Part shown: one piece after another, positions 51,108 through 63,765 of the stretch
How positions within the stretch are numbered: the first letter of the stretch is position 1
Layout of the letters: each line of letters starts with the position of its first letter
Source: Datnioides undecimradiatus
Lineage: Eukaryota; Chordata; Actinopteri; Lobotiformes; Datnioididae
Length of the DNA: 64,000 nt
Assembly (NCBI GenBank): GCA_008933995.1
Contig: WARS01002947.1
Span: 310,001-374,000 of the forward strand
Direction: 5' to 3'
Program-made: the position numbers and the translations under genes
The notes under the pieces: generated by a model
Database searches by the model: none
Told to the model about the DNA's origin: nothing
Seen by the model: only the letters and a program-made list of their open reading frames with translations

Positions 51108-51260
51108 AGAGAATTTTGGCTGTATGTGTTTCATTCCACAGTCACTGAAGGGCCCATAGATTATTTAAAAGACAGTAAAAGATGAGCTGAATTTTTTTTG
51201 ACCATATTTATGGCTTGAAATTTGAAAAGAGCAGATGTGTGTGTGTATGTTTGTGTATAA

Positions 51261-51268
51261 TGTAAATA
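51261..51268 (+). promoter_or_regulatory. Pumilio response element 2
   Basis: An exact TGTAAATA. It is the first of a close pair, 12 bases start to start. Confidence 0.55.
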
Positions 51269-51272
51269 ACAA

Positions 51273-51280
51273 TGTAAATA
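51273..51280 (+). promoter_or_regulatory. Pumilio response element 3
   Basis: An exact TGTAAATA, the second of the close pair. With the site at 51031 this makes three perfect sites in 250 bases. Confidence 0.55.
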
Positions 51281-51391
51281 GTCCAGAAAGCACTTCCATC
51301 TTAATCTAAACATTGAACGTCTACTGATGGTAACTGGTTTTGTTACGCTGTTGTCTGCTGTGGGAGCAAGTGAATCCTGAATGTTGGATGA

Positions 51392-51426
<35 letters not shown>
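51392..51426 (+). repeat. (GT)n(GA)n microsatellite in pim1 3' UTR
   Basis: About ten GT units followed by about seven GA units within the predicted 3' UTR. It is probably length-variable. Confidence 0.9.
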
Positions 51427-51533
51427 GTGAGAATGAGAAAACCCCTCTGGTTTCATGATTGCAGCTTGGATTGTTGTTTTTTCATCCAAACTAGAATTGT
51501 AAATTATGTTAGAAACTATTTTTATACAATTTC

Positions 51534-51539
51534 AATAAA
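51534..51539 (+). terminator. pim1: pim1 polyadenylation signal
   Basis: AATAAA in an AT-rich end of the 3' UTR. Cleavage is expected about 15-25 bases downstream. It is the first canonical hexamer I find after the stop codon. Confidence 0.7.
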
Positions 51540-51556
51540 TATTTTTCTAACTATAA

Positions 51557-52049
51557 TCACTGACTCGTCTGCATTCCTTAAGGTAGCACAGCTCAACACG
51601 GTCATGTTATGAATGCACTGTGCTACAACACATTTCTGTGCTCAAGGTGAAACCATATGTCATATGTTATCAGTTATCACTAGGTGTGCTGCAATACAGT
51701 CTGCTATGGACAGAATTTATTCATAAAGAAGGTGGAACATACAGGACTTTAACACATATATAAATATATTTGCCTCAGTCAGGGAGCAGGTGTCCTGCTA
51801 TTGTAAAACAGCAGATTAAACGGAATGAATGAAGAGATAAGAGAAGATGGTTTCACATCTCAGCATCTCATCTCCATCTCAGAGGGAGCTACATATAAAG
51901 CTGCACGTGAAGGTTGAAACAATCCCAGATTTGACCTTCGACCACAGAGAATCTCCAGAATTCACATTACTGATAGAAAACTGGACATTCGGTGTAAGAA
52001 ATATATTTTCACCTTAAAATCAAAGTTGATTTAATGTAAGTGATTGTTA
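51557..52049. other. downstream flank of pim1, nothing seen
   Basis: About 490 bases of AT-rich unique sequence between the predicted polyadenylation site and the SINE. No open frame or motif of note. Confidence 0.6.
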
Positions 52050-52377
52050 GATGTTCAAATTGGGTGCACTTCACCTCACAGCAAGAAGGTCCTGGGTTGG
52101 ATTCCCACCTGGGGCCTTTTGAGTTTGCATGCTCTCTCTGTGTCTGTGTGGGTTCCCTCCGGGTGCTCCAATTCAAACTAACACCCAGCAACATGCGTGA
52201 TAGGTGAATTTGGAACTCTGAATTGACTGTAGGAGTGAACTTGTGTGCTAGCGTCACACTGGCAAGGTGACCTGGGTGTTTCCCGCCTCCTGCCCAATGA
52301 CTGCTGGGCCAGGCTTCAGCACCCTCACCCTGAAAGGGACAAACAGCTACAGAAGATGGATGGATGGATGTTTAAAG
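52050..52377 (+). mobile_element. tRNA-headed SINE with RTE-like (ATGG)n tail
   Basis: CACCTCACAGCAAGAAGGTC followed by GGGTTGGATTCCC is a decayed Pol III box B region of a common teleost SINE. The body words GAGTTTGCATG, GTGGGTTCCCTCCGGGTGCTCC and TGACCTGGGTG, and the GGATGGATGGATG end, fit an RTE-type 3' tail. GATGTTCAAA (52050-52059) and GATGTTTAAA (52368-52377) may be the target-site duplication, one base different. The copy is old and has no open frame. Confidence 0.75.
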
Positions 52378-54002
52378 GGCCAGCGTGCATATCAGCACCA
52401 GATCAAGAGACAGAAGAGGAGATAATACATGCAAGCAGTACATGCTAATGTTGCTCGGTGTCTGGTGGTGTATATAGGTAGCTGCTTAATAACACATCTT
52501 TTAAAATGTTGCTGAGGGGAAAACAGTTCAGTGCTGTGTTTATAGCTTTCTTCTCCATGAAATTTGATTCAATCATTCACTCTTAACTTTTTATCAAGGA
52601 CCGTCATCAGTTCCAAATTTGTATTTCTCCAGTAATGAATGTTTATGACCAAAATCTGTAAAACTGATGAACTAATGATAATGATGACACTTCTCTGAGA
52701 TGGTTACCATGGCAAACATTTCCTGCTTAGCATCAGAATGTTGCCAATAAAAACATAAGCCTGTTACCATGTCGATGTTAGTGTTTCCAGCTTCACAGAG
52801 GTGTTTGTGATGTTATCGAATAACAGTTTCGTTAGAACATGAACGCTCTAAAACGGTTCAAGTTGTGCCCATGTGAATACAAGACATAAAGAGTGGATGC
52901 TTTGATTCCTTCCCCATTATGTTCTGTTGCAGAATTGTTTGTAGTTTGTAGTTAGGGTGGAGCAGTTTAAGTGACACGAGTAATTAATGCTCACACACGG
53001 TTAAAAGCATTTACAATAAGGGATTTAGGCAAAGCTCATCCCAAGGGTTTGGCTAATGTCGCTTCACTGTTGCACACTCACTCAGAGAGTCCACCTGCAG
53101 GATCATACTCCATCAGCTCCATCTCAGCCTAAGCCCGTCTGTTTCCCAGACAACATCAACGTCAAACATGAAGCTCTATCCTTCAAAGATTCTCAGACGT
53201 CTCAGTTTCAAGTCACAAACAATCCAAACCAAAGTCCTACAGCGGCTCTGTGTGACTCACTGAATGCATTTCTGTCATTGCAGACAGGGGTCGTCACAGG
53301 AAACCCGCCTTAAAAATAAAATGTCATCTCCAACATGGAGTCAGGCTGTTTCAGTAGTTCTTTTGATCTGATACTGGCTTTCTCCTGCAGGTACTCAGAC
53401 GACATAGAATTTCCCTGAAGAGATCACAGTTTATCAGAGACCGCAGGGTGTTTCCACGAATGACACCACCACTCATTTCCCCTGTCATTCTGAGAACCAC
53501 ATGCCACATCAAACGTTGCATGTCAGCTTCTGTTGCTGTGAACGTCCTAAAATTGAGGCTCCAATTTAAAGTTCATGTATTTAGAGTGGAAAGCAGGACT
53601 TCTTCTACAGGCCACCTTCAGTTCTTAAGCCTTATTTCAGTCAGGGATGCAAACCTGCCTTCAAAGATGGTTTACCCTTGGATACCCTTAATGGAAGGCT
53701 TAATGTTAAGCTAGCCTAACTGGATGTTGGCCATATTTCCAGACAGACATGATGATGGTGCCTTTCATCTAACCCTCAGTGAAACCAAATAAGGTTATTC
53801 CCCAAAATGTCACCGTTTTTGTTCAATCCTAAATGAGTACACATCTGAGGCAGTTGTCGACATGTCAGTGTTCTGTTGTCCATTGTTCATGTTACCATTG
53901 TTTGTTGAGCAGTTTTCCTACACATGAGGACGGACTAATCATGCAAACTGTCTTTAGAGGCAAATCCAAAGTTAAGCATTTGCATGTGCTGGCAGTGAGT
54001 CA

Positions 54003-54019
54003 CCCCCCCCCCCCCCCCC
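54003..54019 (+). repeat. C17 homopolymer
   Basis: Seventeen consecutive C. Confidence 0.95.
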
Positions 54020-56489
54020 GAGTTCATTTGACTGCCTTGGTTCAACACTGAGTCATCACAAAAATAGAACACAGTGAACTAGCAACCAGAGACATTTTAG
54101 AACAGTACTGTCTATGTTTACCTCTCAGAGGAAAAGACACGGTTGCTCTTCAGTGTCTCTTTGAGGAAACCTGATGTGATAATGAGTCATTGAGTGTGTC
54201 ATTTGTTTTGATCACATTACAGAGGCAGTGTTGTCATTCTCATCTGTGCTTCACTCACCCTCAGCAGGCGCTACTGACCTGGGACATCTGAACGCATGAC
54301 AGATAAGGGTTGATTGGCTCGTCTTCGCCTTGTTCCAGTAAGTCGTGTACTGCACCTTCTTCATGTGAGAAACACCCAGATGGCCCAGCTGTTGCACTGT
54401 GACCCTCCTCCCCTGTTCCAACTGCTGAGCAACGTTCCCAGGAACATCCTTCAGCCTTCATTTACTGCAAAACATTATTATTTTATGGTTAAAAGTCAAC
54501 ACAAAAACCCTGAAGTGTTATTTTATTATACTTGTCATCAGATGGCGAGTACACACGCCACTGCAGTTTTATTAAATATTGCTTTCTCTACATCCTCTTC
54601 TTCAGTTAGTAAGTCAAAAAGAGTTAAGGATTTGAATAGCATCTGTCTGTCTAGACATATGTACTCATAGTATTTACTATAGAAGACATTATAACAGTAG
54701 GACTATGATCATCTGTGGTGGGCAAACCCTGAACTCAGTGAAACAAGAAGCACAAGTGCCCTCATGTCAGAGAATTTCCCTCAGCTGTCTGTCTTGATGA
54801 GGTCACTTTAACCTCATAAAGCCAGAAGTACAGGAATACACACAGACTCACACACAGACATGAAGTGAGTAATGCATGGTGGGCATCCAGTGTCAGTGTA
54901 ACCACTTCCAACAGAACTGAGAGCACGATGGTCCAGCAAAGGTCAAGTTCACCTGCACATTTTCATGGAGCTACAGAGTGTTCCAGGTGTCCCTGCTCGT
55001 CTAACTCTGCGTGTGTGTGTCAGAGTGGCCTGGCTGCCACGCTCACAGAAATGCAGCCTTCAAGTATTTGTCTGTTGCTGGTTAGAAAAAAAATTCCACA
55101 GATCAGGAGGTCACAGTTTCCATTTCTTCAGAGTGGAGTGAGTCACAAAAAACTGCAGTGGTAAAGGTGGGTGAGACTATGGCCACCAGCTGCTGATCAG
55201 CACAGGGAAAAAAGCCTTGAAAACCTCACTTCTTAACTTTTCCTTCATGACAAATTGCATGGAATTCACCCCGATACAGAAATTTCAGTCTGACGGGAGA
55301 CTAGCTTATGCTAACTTTTTAGATCATAGTGAGTCATATCAGTATGAATGGTAAGATCTGACTTTAAAGTTTGAAATCCCAAAGCGGAACAGTTTACAGC
55401 CAGTCTGATCTAATAAAGCATGCTGACAATGAAAAATGTCATGCTGTCTGAATTTAGTGTCTAAAAAAACAGTGAAAGGGAAACTAGTCGTTTGAATTAC
55501 GCTATGTATGCTGCTGCTAGTGTTTTGGCTGCGGATGTCAGGATAATTTATCTTTTACTTTTTTGAGGTAGGACAAAAAAAGCTATGGATGAAATATTAC
55601 TGTTGCTTCTAATAACAAAATAGCATTGTTAAGCTTTAGAAAGACATGTCAAGGAAACACTAATTGAATTCCGGCTCCTGTAAACATATTTTCCAAGATG
55701 CTGATTTCAAATAAATATTTCCTTTACGAACAATTTCACTTGTCTCTCAACTATGTAGGTCTTTTCCAGGGCAGGCACATCTCTTATAACGGACAGTAAA
55801 CAAAAGACAACAGCCCAATAATACACAGCATTCCAACAGTGTCAGCTAGCCCCACCCTTCTCCTTCTTCAAGCAGAGTAAAACAAATAGAAAATAGAATG
55901 TAAAGTACTACCCAGTCACACTTAGTTACATGTTCTTTTAATTAATAATGCATTATGTCTAAGATCATCCTTCACAGTGTTAGCTGTTGCAGAAGCGATC
56001 CTCATGTAGCGTTCACACGGAGTAATAGAGTACTCTCAGAGCAGCGGTGGTGGTTGTGTTGTACTCTAAGAATTTCCTCTGTAGAATAATTGCAAATAGG
56101 AAACAGCAGAGTGTGAAATTAATGAACACACACATGTCAGCAAAGCATTTGTTCAACAGCCAGTGTTCCCATGGCGGTGTTATTTATTGCCTCATTAAGT
56201 ACCAATGTTTTTCTCTTCTTCTGCGTAAACTCCTGCTGTTCACTTTAATCTGCATGAGAAGACAGCAGTCATTCTCTCCTGCAACTTGTAGTCACATGAA
56301 GGCAGTTATGCTGTTGACTTTGTTTTCACATTTTTATGAATGACTCAGACATTGTAATGAAAGAGGGAGTGAGAGAGAAGGCGGACAGCTCTCAGCCCCA
56401 CCTCGGCACTCTCTCAACAGCTCCGCTGGATCCCACGGGCTGTGGCCATCTCTGGCTGTGTTACACCTCTATGACAAACAAGCCTGGAC

Positions 56490-56519
56490 ATGGAGGGAGT
56501 GAAGAGGTCTAAGCTGACG
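56490..56519 (+). CDS. possible short first coding exon (speculative)
   Basis: GGACATGG gives a good start context (G at -3, G at +4). The frame MEGVKRSKLT runs into the donor-like GTATGA at 56520, in a patch richer in G and C than its surroundings. Unspliced, the frame ends one codon later. I recognise no protein with this start and cannot find a partner exon in the window, so it may well be chance. Confidence 0.12.
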
Positions 56520-57030
56520 GTATGAGGAAGTTTGGCCTTACTACCTAAACTCTCAGGCACCGCCATATTGAGCAAGTGCTCCTGTTGCAATCTTTGTTTC
56601 CCACCCAGATGTCCGTTGAAGTTCCTTAGAATAAAAATACCAGAATTGCTGATAAGAGATTATGGGAACCAGAGGGCATGCATTATCATTTTGACATCTT
56701 GGGAAAAAATCTCACTTTCTGTGACAGGAAACAGCAAGTTACTATGTGCATTTCCTCTCTTAAAACATTCATGCTCCAGACCAGATCAGAATCCTTTTTG
56801 GTCAGTTGGTTTGAAATTTAAATCTTATTGTAGAAAATAAGATTTACATGTCTTTTTTGATTATAAATGACATCTGGGTGGGAGTACTGGAAAAGAATTA
56901 AAACACTCCACAGAGAAATACATGCAGCTCACATTCAGAAACTGCACTTTAAATGAACTGTCTGGACTTCTGTAAGGATGCGATACAGTCACTGCACCAT
57001 CCAACCAATATGTGACCAATGGAAAATGTG

Positions 57031-57600
57031 TGATGCCAAATTACAACAAAAGTCATCTCAGGGCACTTTACAAACAGCGCGGGTCTAGACCACACTCATT
57101 ACTATTAATTACACCCAACAGTTCCACCATGAGCAAGCGCTTGGCGACAGTGGCAAGGAGAGACTTCCTTTAACAGGCAGAAACCTTGGGCAGATCCTGG
57201 ATCAGGGTGGACGGACATCTGCCCTGAGCAGTTGGAGGAAAAGAGAGAGAGAGAGACAGAGAAAGAGAAAGAGAGAGGACAGACAGACAGAGAGGAAAGA
57301 AAGCACACAGCAACACAGTGTAAGTTCCACATAGAAACCAAGTCACAACAGTGTTGAGCTGTATTGTGGGGACAGTTTATTGTCTGAGATCACAGATCCA
57401 GACTCTACAGCTCCAGAACACCTGCACAAAGCTACTGGAAGAGAGAGGAGAGAGATGAGAAAGCACCAAACATCAGGAGAGAAATATTGGGTTAGTAACA
57501 TACATTAATGGGATAAGGAGGAATACAGATGGAGAGGGAGAGGAGGAGAGAGGAGCTCAGTGCATCATGGGAAGGTATTCTGGGATTACCTGATCTTTTA
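57031..57600 (-). mobile_element. LINE-like 3' tail, copy 2, inverted and longer
   Basis: Read on the minus strand, 57240 to 57031 aligns with 13935-14130 over about 195 bases with scattered differences (shared: ACTGTTGGGTGTAATTAA, AATGAGTGTGGTCTAGACC, AAAGTGCCCTGAGATGACTT). The AATAAA and (TTGAA)n end is missing. The extension to about 57600 (GGAGAGGAGGAGAGAGGAGC, TGCATCATGGGAAGG) belongs to the same teleost repeat as I know it. The outer limit is approximate. No coding frame is present. Confidence 0.7.
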
Positions 57601-60600
57601 GACTGGCATTAATCCACCATAGACGTAACAAATGCGTGGACTAGTTATTCTGCATCATATGAGACAGGAGGGGTTTCATTTTTGCAGTGCGGAGTAGATG
57701 AAAAAAGACTGATGATGGTGCAGGACACAACGCTAATGCTTTCTAAAATGTTTTTCTCCAAGCCCGTGCTCAGAGAGCTGGAGTTACATGTAGTTGACTA
57801 TGATTGAGAGTGATTCAGACACATGCCATATCTGTTAGAACATGTTTTTGGGCCATAATTTCTATTGGTAATGACTTCATGCAGTAAACTAACTGCTCAG
57901 ATCTGGGAACACAATGACTGTTGATACAATAAAACCAGACAGGGACAAAAACACATGTGGTCAGAAGATCAGACGGGTTGAAGCAAATTTACCAAGATTA
58001 TCCAAACCACAGATAAACTGAACATGAGTTCCCCTAAAATGTTTCTTTTTTAAATCCATCACTGTTCAGCAATGCAAAACTCTGCAGATCTACAGAATCA
58101 GAGAGTCTAACAAACAGGGTGAGGTGATAATTCTCTGTTGATTCATCAATACAGGCAACACCTTGCACATCATATGGAGCCATCTGACCCATTGTTACAT
58201 AAAATTATGATTAGAGCAGCTTTAACATATAGACCGGGAGTGCATTACTGGGCCAGAAGGAGATCCGTTTCAATCAGGGCCGGAAAGACAACTATTCAAG
58301 CAACCAAAGATGAGCTGAGCTCTTCCTCTACCCACCAGAAGAAAAGAGGGCATTCAGAGTGAGGAGGAGATGTGGAGCTCTGAACTGACACAGGCCTGTT
58401 GAAGCTTCTCACCAAACACACTTGAACAGCCTCTTCTCCTTTATTTGACTTGGTTTCAAACATTTTCAGTGAGCATTTTTCCCAGGCCTGCCTGGGAAGT
58501 GTGGGAGTCCAGGAACTCACTGTGGTAGCTCAGTGGCTCTGTGTTTGTCTCCAGGATGCCTGTTGGGTTTCCAGGGTAGTGGGAGTAAGTTGTCTGAGCC
58601 AGGAGTGACCCTGACTTTCTCTTTGGCTAACTCCTTGAGCAGCTGATAGGCTGTGGGAGGGGGAGGCAGCGGGTCCTTAAATCTGAAAGGTTATGGGAAG
58701 AAGCAGAGAAAGCTCTGAGGAACGGATTTGGACAGAAGCACCAAAAAAGTGTTCTGCATTCATGATGGTGTGTGTTTGGGTTTACGTCCTGGCCCATAAA
58801 GCCCATAACCACAGAGAGAAATTTATGGGAAATGATCAAGATTTAATTTATATAGCCTCAAGATTTAAGCCACGACTCCCATGTGTGTTAAGTATGAAAC
58901 TGGGGCCAGTTAGCTTCATTTAATATAAGGACTAGACACAAGAAGAAACATGAAGCATGGTCCTATCCAACATCTGCCAGCACTTCTGATTTCACTAACA
59001 ACTTCCATATTCCATCTGTTCACTGAGAAAAGTTTTATCATCATCATGAAGATGACATGACCAGCACTGGAAGTCACTGGATCAAGCCACTAGAAATGGT
59101 TACAGCAGCTCACTTTAAAATCACAACAAACTTTTTTTTTTTTTACATTTGTATTGATTAAACAAAGGAAAGTGTAAATTAAAATGTATCTGTAGCTTTA
59201 GAGATGATGGTTTGCTTAACCAGGTGAGAGAATCCGAGTGGGCCTAATGACTGAGCTTTACATAAACATTGATATGTTGAGGGTCACTGAACCAAATGAG
59301 TCAACTGAAAACAGAATGCAGAGTGTTTTCTGAAGATCCCTTAGCTTGTGGGTAATGGCTGGTCTTCTTATATCCTCACAAAGCAACAGACTTTTTTGGC
59401 TGTGCGTTAGGGAGATGTCAGCAGACGGGATTAGGAAGAGAAATATGGGATGGCAGCAGCAGTTGGACGGTGATGCCTCCCAGAACTCCCCCTGTAAACT
59501 CTCCATCTCTGTAAGAACCTGTGTGAGCTTTCCAGGAGATGTCAGGGGAGTGCCGCATTCCTATTGGCTGACTCACTGGCTTACACATCGTGCAGTCTGC
59601 TGCCACGTCCTTTAAGGGAAAAGGTCATCGTGCTCTCCCTCTCTGTTGGCCGGTGAGAAAACAGATACAGCAGCACCAGATATGGACCTGATCACAATCG
59701 CACTGAAACACATTCCATGCACTTATTAAAAGATACACACAGCCTTTGTACACACACCACTAAGGTGGCGTAAACATGTGCATGTTACTGACCTGTGAAT
59801 CGCGCTCTGGTTTCTGTGCATGTGTCTACACATTGTGTGTCTTGCTGTGTGCGACCCTTGCTTGTGTACTCGCATGTTCCCTCAGCTGGAACATATTTTA
59901 CCAACTTTTTACGACATTGTGAGAGAGAACACAGTGTATCATTGCCCCAAGCTACAATAATTCCCTTTTTGAATAACCCTTTGCCAAATACGATTCGGAT
60001 ATGAAATTCCCTTTCGCAATAACATTTAGGTTTGCCAAGAGATTGCAAGCAGTAACAGAGTAACAGTGATAATCCAAACTCTGGATGGGTACACAGAGAC
60101 CGACCACAGTGTGAGTAAGATGAGAAATGTGATTATCCAGCCCCAAATGTAATTAAAGTTTCCACCTTTGCACTTTGCCTTTCTTCTTATCCCTCTCTTC
60201 CTGTCTGTCTTAACAAATATTTGTCATAACCTCCCTACCCACATGCATTCCCATTAGCCCCTCCCTCTCATACTCACTGCCTTCCCGTAAAGATGCTGCC
60301 TCACACACTTCCTCATTCCTGAAAAACCAATAAAGAACACTGATGTGGCAATGATCAAGCTTCTGCTTGTTGGACTGGCGTTAGAGGCTTTGATCCTCAG
60401 TCGGTGTGTGTTTGGAAATGAGACACTTGGAAATGGTTGACAACCTGCATTTCTTAACCATCTTGTTATGGATTGTTACAAAGACGACTGATTCTCTGAT
60501 GATTTATGGGTAACACTGTTGCATTGAAGTGACCTGGGTGCTTCTAAACAGGTCTTGCTGACCTACAATCCAAAGCATTGTGCTTCCTGTAAGGATTTAA

Positions 60601-61175
60601 CAAATCTGGGTGAAATTTAAGAGGAGCAGGAATCATTACCTGTTATAGCATTTGTGAACTCACAAAAACAATACAGTTCAAAAGGGTTTGGAGGGGTTAT
60701 GGAAAAACTAGATACTGCTATAAACTTTGAGATCAGCGAGTTTAAAAACAACTAAACTCAACTGATTTCAACAACAACCTTATTTTTTCACACTGTAAGA
60801 CTCTAACAGAAAAACCAAAATAAGTTAAGAAGCCAGTTGGAAGACAGTTTTGTGTGCTAAAACAAATTTGGCTACTGATTATAAATACAAATACATTTAA
60901 ATGTAAAGGATCAGTGTGTAACTTTCAGAAACCCTTCCCTTTTATGGATTGTGGGGCTGTTTTGTTGTGCTGTGCTTGTAATTTAACATTTAAAACATTT
61001 TAAGACAGTTATTTTTGATTTATTACAGAATTTATTGTTGGTGCAATAAACACCATTTATTATAATAAACGGATTATCATAGATCACTAGTCAGTAAAGT
61101 CATCTGGTAGGCTGGCCAACAACTCGACTCAACTTGAGACTTTTGCTAGCAGCAGCCAGTGAGCAAGCTACTTCT

Positions 61176-61259
61176 GCTACACTGCATGGTTCTGGCGATG
61201 GTGGCTACACTGTATGAACGTGACAATGGTTGCTACACTACATGGTTTTGGCTATGGTT
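61176..61259 (+). repeat. 28-bp tandem repeat, three units
   Basis: Units start GCTACACTG, GCTACACTG and GCTACACTA at 61176, 61204 and 61232, each exactly 28 bases, with ATGGT near the end of each. A fourth, weaker start (GCTTCATAA) follows at 61260. Confidence 0.85.
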
Positions 61260-62170
61260 GCTTCATAACGTTAGCTGGTAAAGTAATTTGAAAACGACAA
61301 GCTAACTTACCATCCAAATCAGCCCTGGGAGACTGGATCTATTACATGACATTTGACATGAGCTGTTTTGAATGAACGTTAGCTAGCTAGCATTTTCTCT
61401 GTCTCAGGGAGGAGGCGTCTGTGTGAATCGACATCCACTTGACAACATTTCTTCTCTCATCCAAGACTTCAGTTCTGTTTTCAAATGTTCTGCAAGTTGA
61501 CCTTGATTAACACCCTTTGGGTAACTATGACCTGGATGAATGAGATTATCCACTTCTTTGAAGTTTCTTTAATTTGGGCATTAAACATTGGAATAGTTAC
61601 TTGGTTGAATGGTGCTGTTTGGCCCTACACAATGTTTAATCCCTGCCTCTGTGTTTACTCTGATGTCCAGAATGATGCAGAGGTCGTCTGTGTCATCATG
61701 ATCTTAGCTATTTTATTCACTTTGCAGTGATGTTAGCTTTGACTTTGGACTGTGATATGGCTTGTGCCAGCCATTTGTTGACCTTGCCAACTACATTTCC
61801 AACCTAATGTTAGTGCTGTAGACTGTGGGCACTGTTGGGCAGCGGAAAAGAAGCTAGGCACTTAGAAATGTGCATTAACGGTCCACCCTTGGTTTGGGAA
61901 AAACTTCTAATAACACTATTAAAACTTCTGCCTGCCTTTGCCATCATGCAGATTTTTTTTCATCTTTTCTTTTAGGGTAATTACTTGAAATACACAACCT
62001 TCGGTAAGTATTGCTTACCTAACTTAAGCTCAACATACAACAACTATCAGACAGGATAGTCTACTTATTGTCAGTAGTATTGTCAAGTATAATCATACAG
62101 TAATGAAAGGGTCAAATAATGACACTATACTTCAGAAGGAAGTCATGCAAATTATTAGCTACATCAAAAT

Positions 62171-62208
62171 CCCATTTAAGTTAGAATCTCCCATTTAACT
62201 TAGAATCA
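62171..62208 (+). repeat. 19-bp tandem duplication
   Basis: CCCATTTAAGTTAGAATCT is followed by CCCATTTAACTTAGAATCA, two bases different. Confidence 0.88.
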
Positions 62209-63124
62209 CTCTCAGACTATCCCCTGGAAAACACACATCAATCATTAGCATGAAGCGAAACATTTACTTTAACATGGAATATTAGGTCACGCTGTTGGTT
62301 GTATAAAGGACCAGTCAACATTCTCTGAAATCAATGTCATTATTATTTACCCCAGACATAATTTATGAAAACATATTTTGTTACACTTGTGCACACAATG
62401 CTCTGTGCCCACACAGACCTTATGAATTCTTAGCATTAAAATTAGGAGTTATGACTCTCAGTAACATTTATTTTACATGTACAGTAGAAAACATGAGCAA
62501 TTGTAGGAAACTCTGGTGCAGTAATAATAGGCCGAACAACACAACTAGACTAAAAATATACTGCAGAGGTATAAAATAGATATGTGGTGATTCCAGTGTT
62601 GTCCCACTGACAATGTTGTTTCCCATTGTACATTGTCTTAACTTATATTATACATTTATAATCTTGGAAATCTTTAAAAATGCCATTGGTTTATCTGTTT
62701 TATACTGTACAGTGATGGTTCCTGGTGATGGGGCTGTGTGAAGAAGCACACTTTAAACGTCTTATTTTCCAGCAGTGAATAAGGTAATGCAGTGAATTTC
62801 CCACCCTCACACTGCTGGAGAGTGCAGGCTTCCTGGCTCCAGCCAGGCCCATAGTAACTGCTGAGTAGAAAGGGCCTGTCAGCGTTCACTAAGCATCAAT
62901 TATATAAAGCTCCCCTGACTGTACTCCCTGAACTTTCCAATGGACTGTTTGTTAATCAGTCATTAATAGCAGAGGAAACTGGGGATTATGTGCTCTGCAG
63001 TTTGTAGTAATGAAGAACTCGAAAGAGTACAAAAACAGGAACTGACCTTGTCTCTTCCTGCGGGCTGTTTGTGTGTGTCAGGCCTTAGAATTGCGCTTCC
63101 TCTGTGCTAAGGTGGCTACAGCCT

Positions 63125-63150
63125 TGTGTGTGTGTGTGTGTGTGTGTGTG
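63125..63150 (+). repeat. (TG)13 microsatellite
   Basis: An uninterrupted TG run. Confidence 0.95.
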
Positions 63151-63765
63151 TTTTACTTAACTTGGAATGTACATGAGATGGAAATTCCTATTTCCTGAGA
63201 CTGTCCGTCACTATGTTGACTGTTACTGGCTACATTCACAACAGTAGACAGGATATTATCATCACACAGTGGTGACAGAGCAGAGGGTGATAAATAACTA
63301 CAAACTATGCAAATAGGCCTCACAACATAGCAGCAATACAAATGTGAACATAGGCATGTCAGACACTAGTAATAGTAAATGCAGACACGCATATAGTACA
63401 TGCACACAGTGACAATGCAACAGATATGAAATACTCAGGCCTGCTGATACAAAGCAAAGCAGAGCAGACACTACTGTGCTGATATTGTCTGCTATCAAAT
63501 CACTTGGCACATGAACACAACAGTCTAAACTAAACTAAGGGCACTAATCCAGATTACACAGGAAAAGCACCTGTTTTAAGGGTGCAATGTGAAACAAAGA
63601 CAGTGATCACGATTAATATACTGCCTGAAATGTTTTTGTATTGTTTCATTTTACTCCCTGCAGACACATGAAGAAGTCACTATGCAGCCACCGCAGCTGT
63701 GCAAGTACATGTCAATACATGTATGATCAATAATGAAGAGTTTGCAGCCATGTTATCTTCCCGTT

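Larger units (their letters stand above)
50008..51556 (+). other. pim1: predicted 3' UTR of pim1
   Basis: About 1.55 kb from the stop to just past the AATAAA at 51534. The last 600 bases are AT-rich and hold an AU-rich element, three Pumilio-type sites and a GT/GA microsatellite. PIM1 mRNA in mammals is short-lived and has AU-rich elements, which fits this layout. Confidence 0.65.
52378..57030. other. non-coding DNA, no secure gene
   Basis: Unique sequence with an X-box-like site at 52703-52716 and a C17 run at 54003-54019. A GC-richer patch at 56357-56520 could hide a short exon (listed separately). Other open frames are short and featureless. Confidence 0.55.
57601..63764. other. non-coding DNA, no gene seen
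   Basis: Mostly AT-rich unique sequence with a T-run at 59133-59144, a three-unit 28-bp tandem repeat at 61176-61259, a 19-bp duplication at 62171-62208 and a (TG)13 run at 63125-63150. Open frames are all under 90 codons with no recognisable domain. Confidence 0.6.

Noticed and set aside
58520-58690. tRNA- or SINE-like words (GGTAGCTCAGTGG, then GTTGGGTTTCC)
   Set aside because: It resembles Pol III boxes A and B but no cloverleaf can be folded and no tail or duplication is seen. Too weak to call.
60905-61000. Match to a widespread fish repeat beginning AGGATCAGTGTGTAA
   Set aside because: Only about 17 bases fit the pattern I remember; the rest does not, so it is not listed as a repeat copy.
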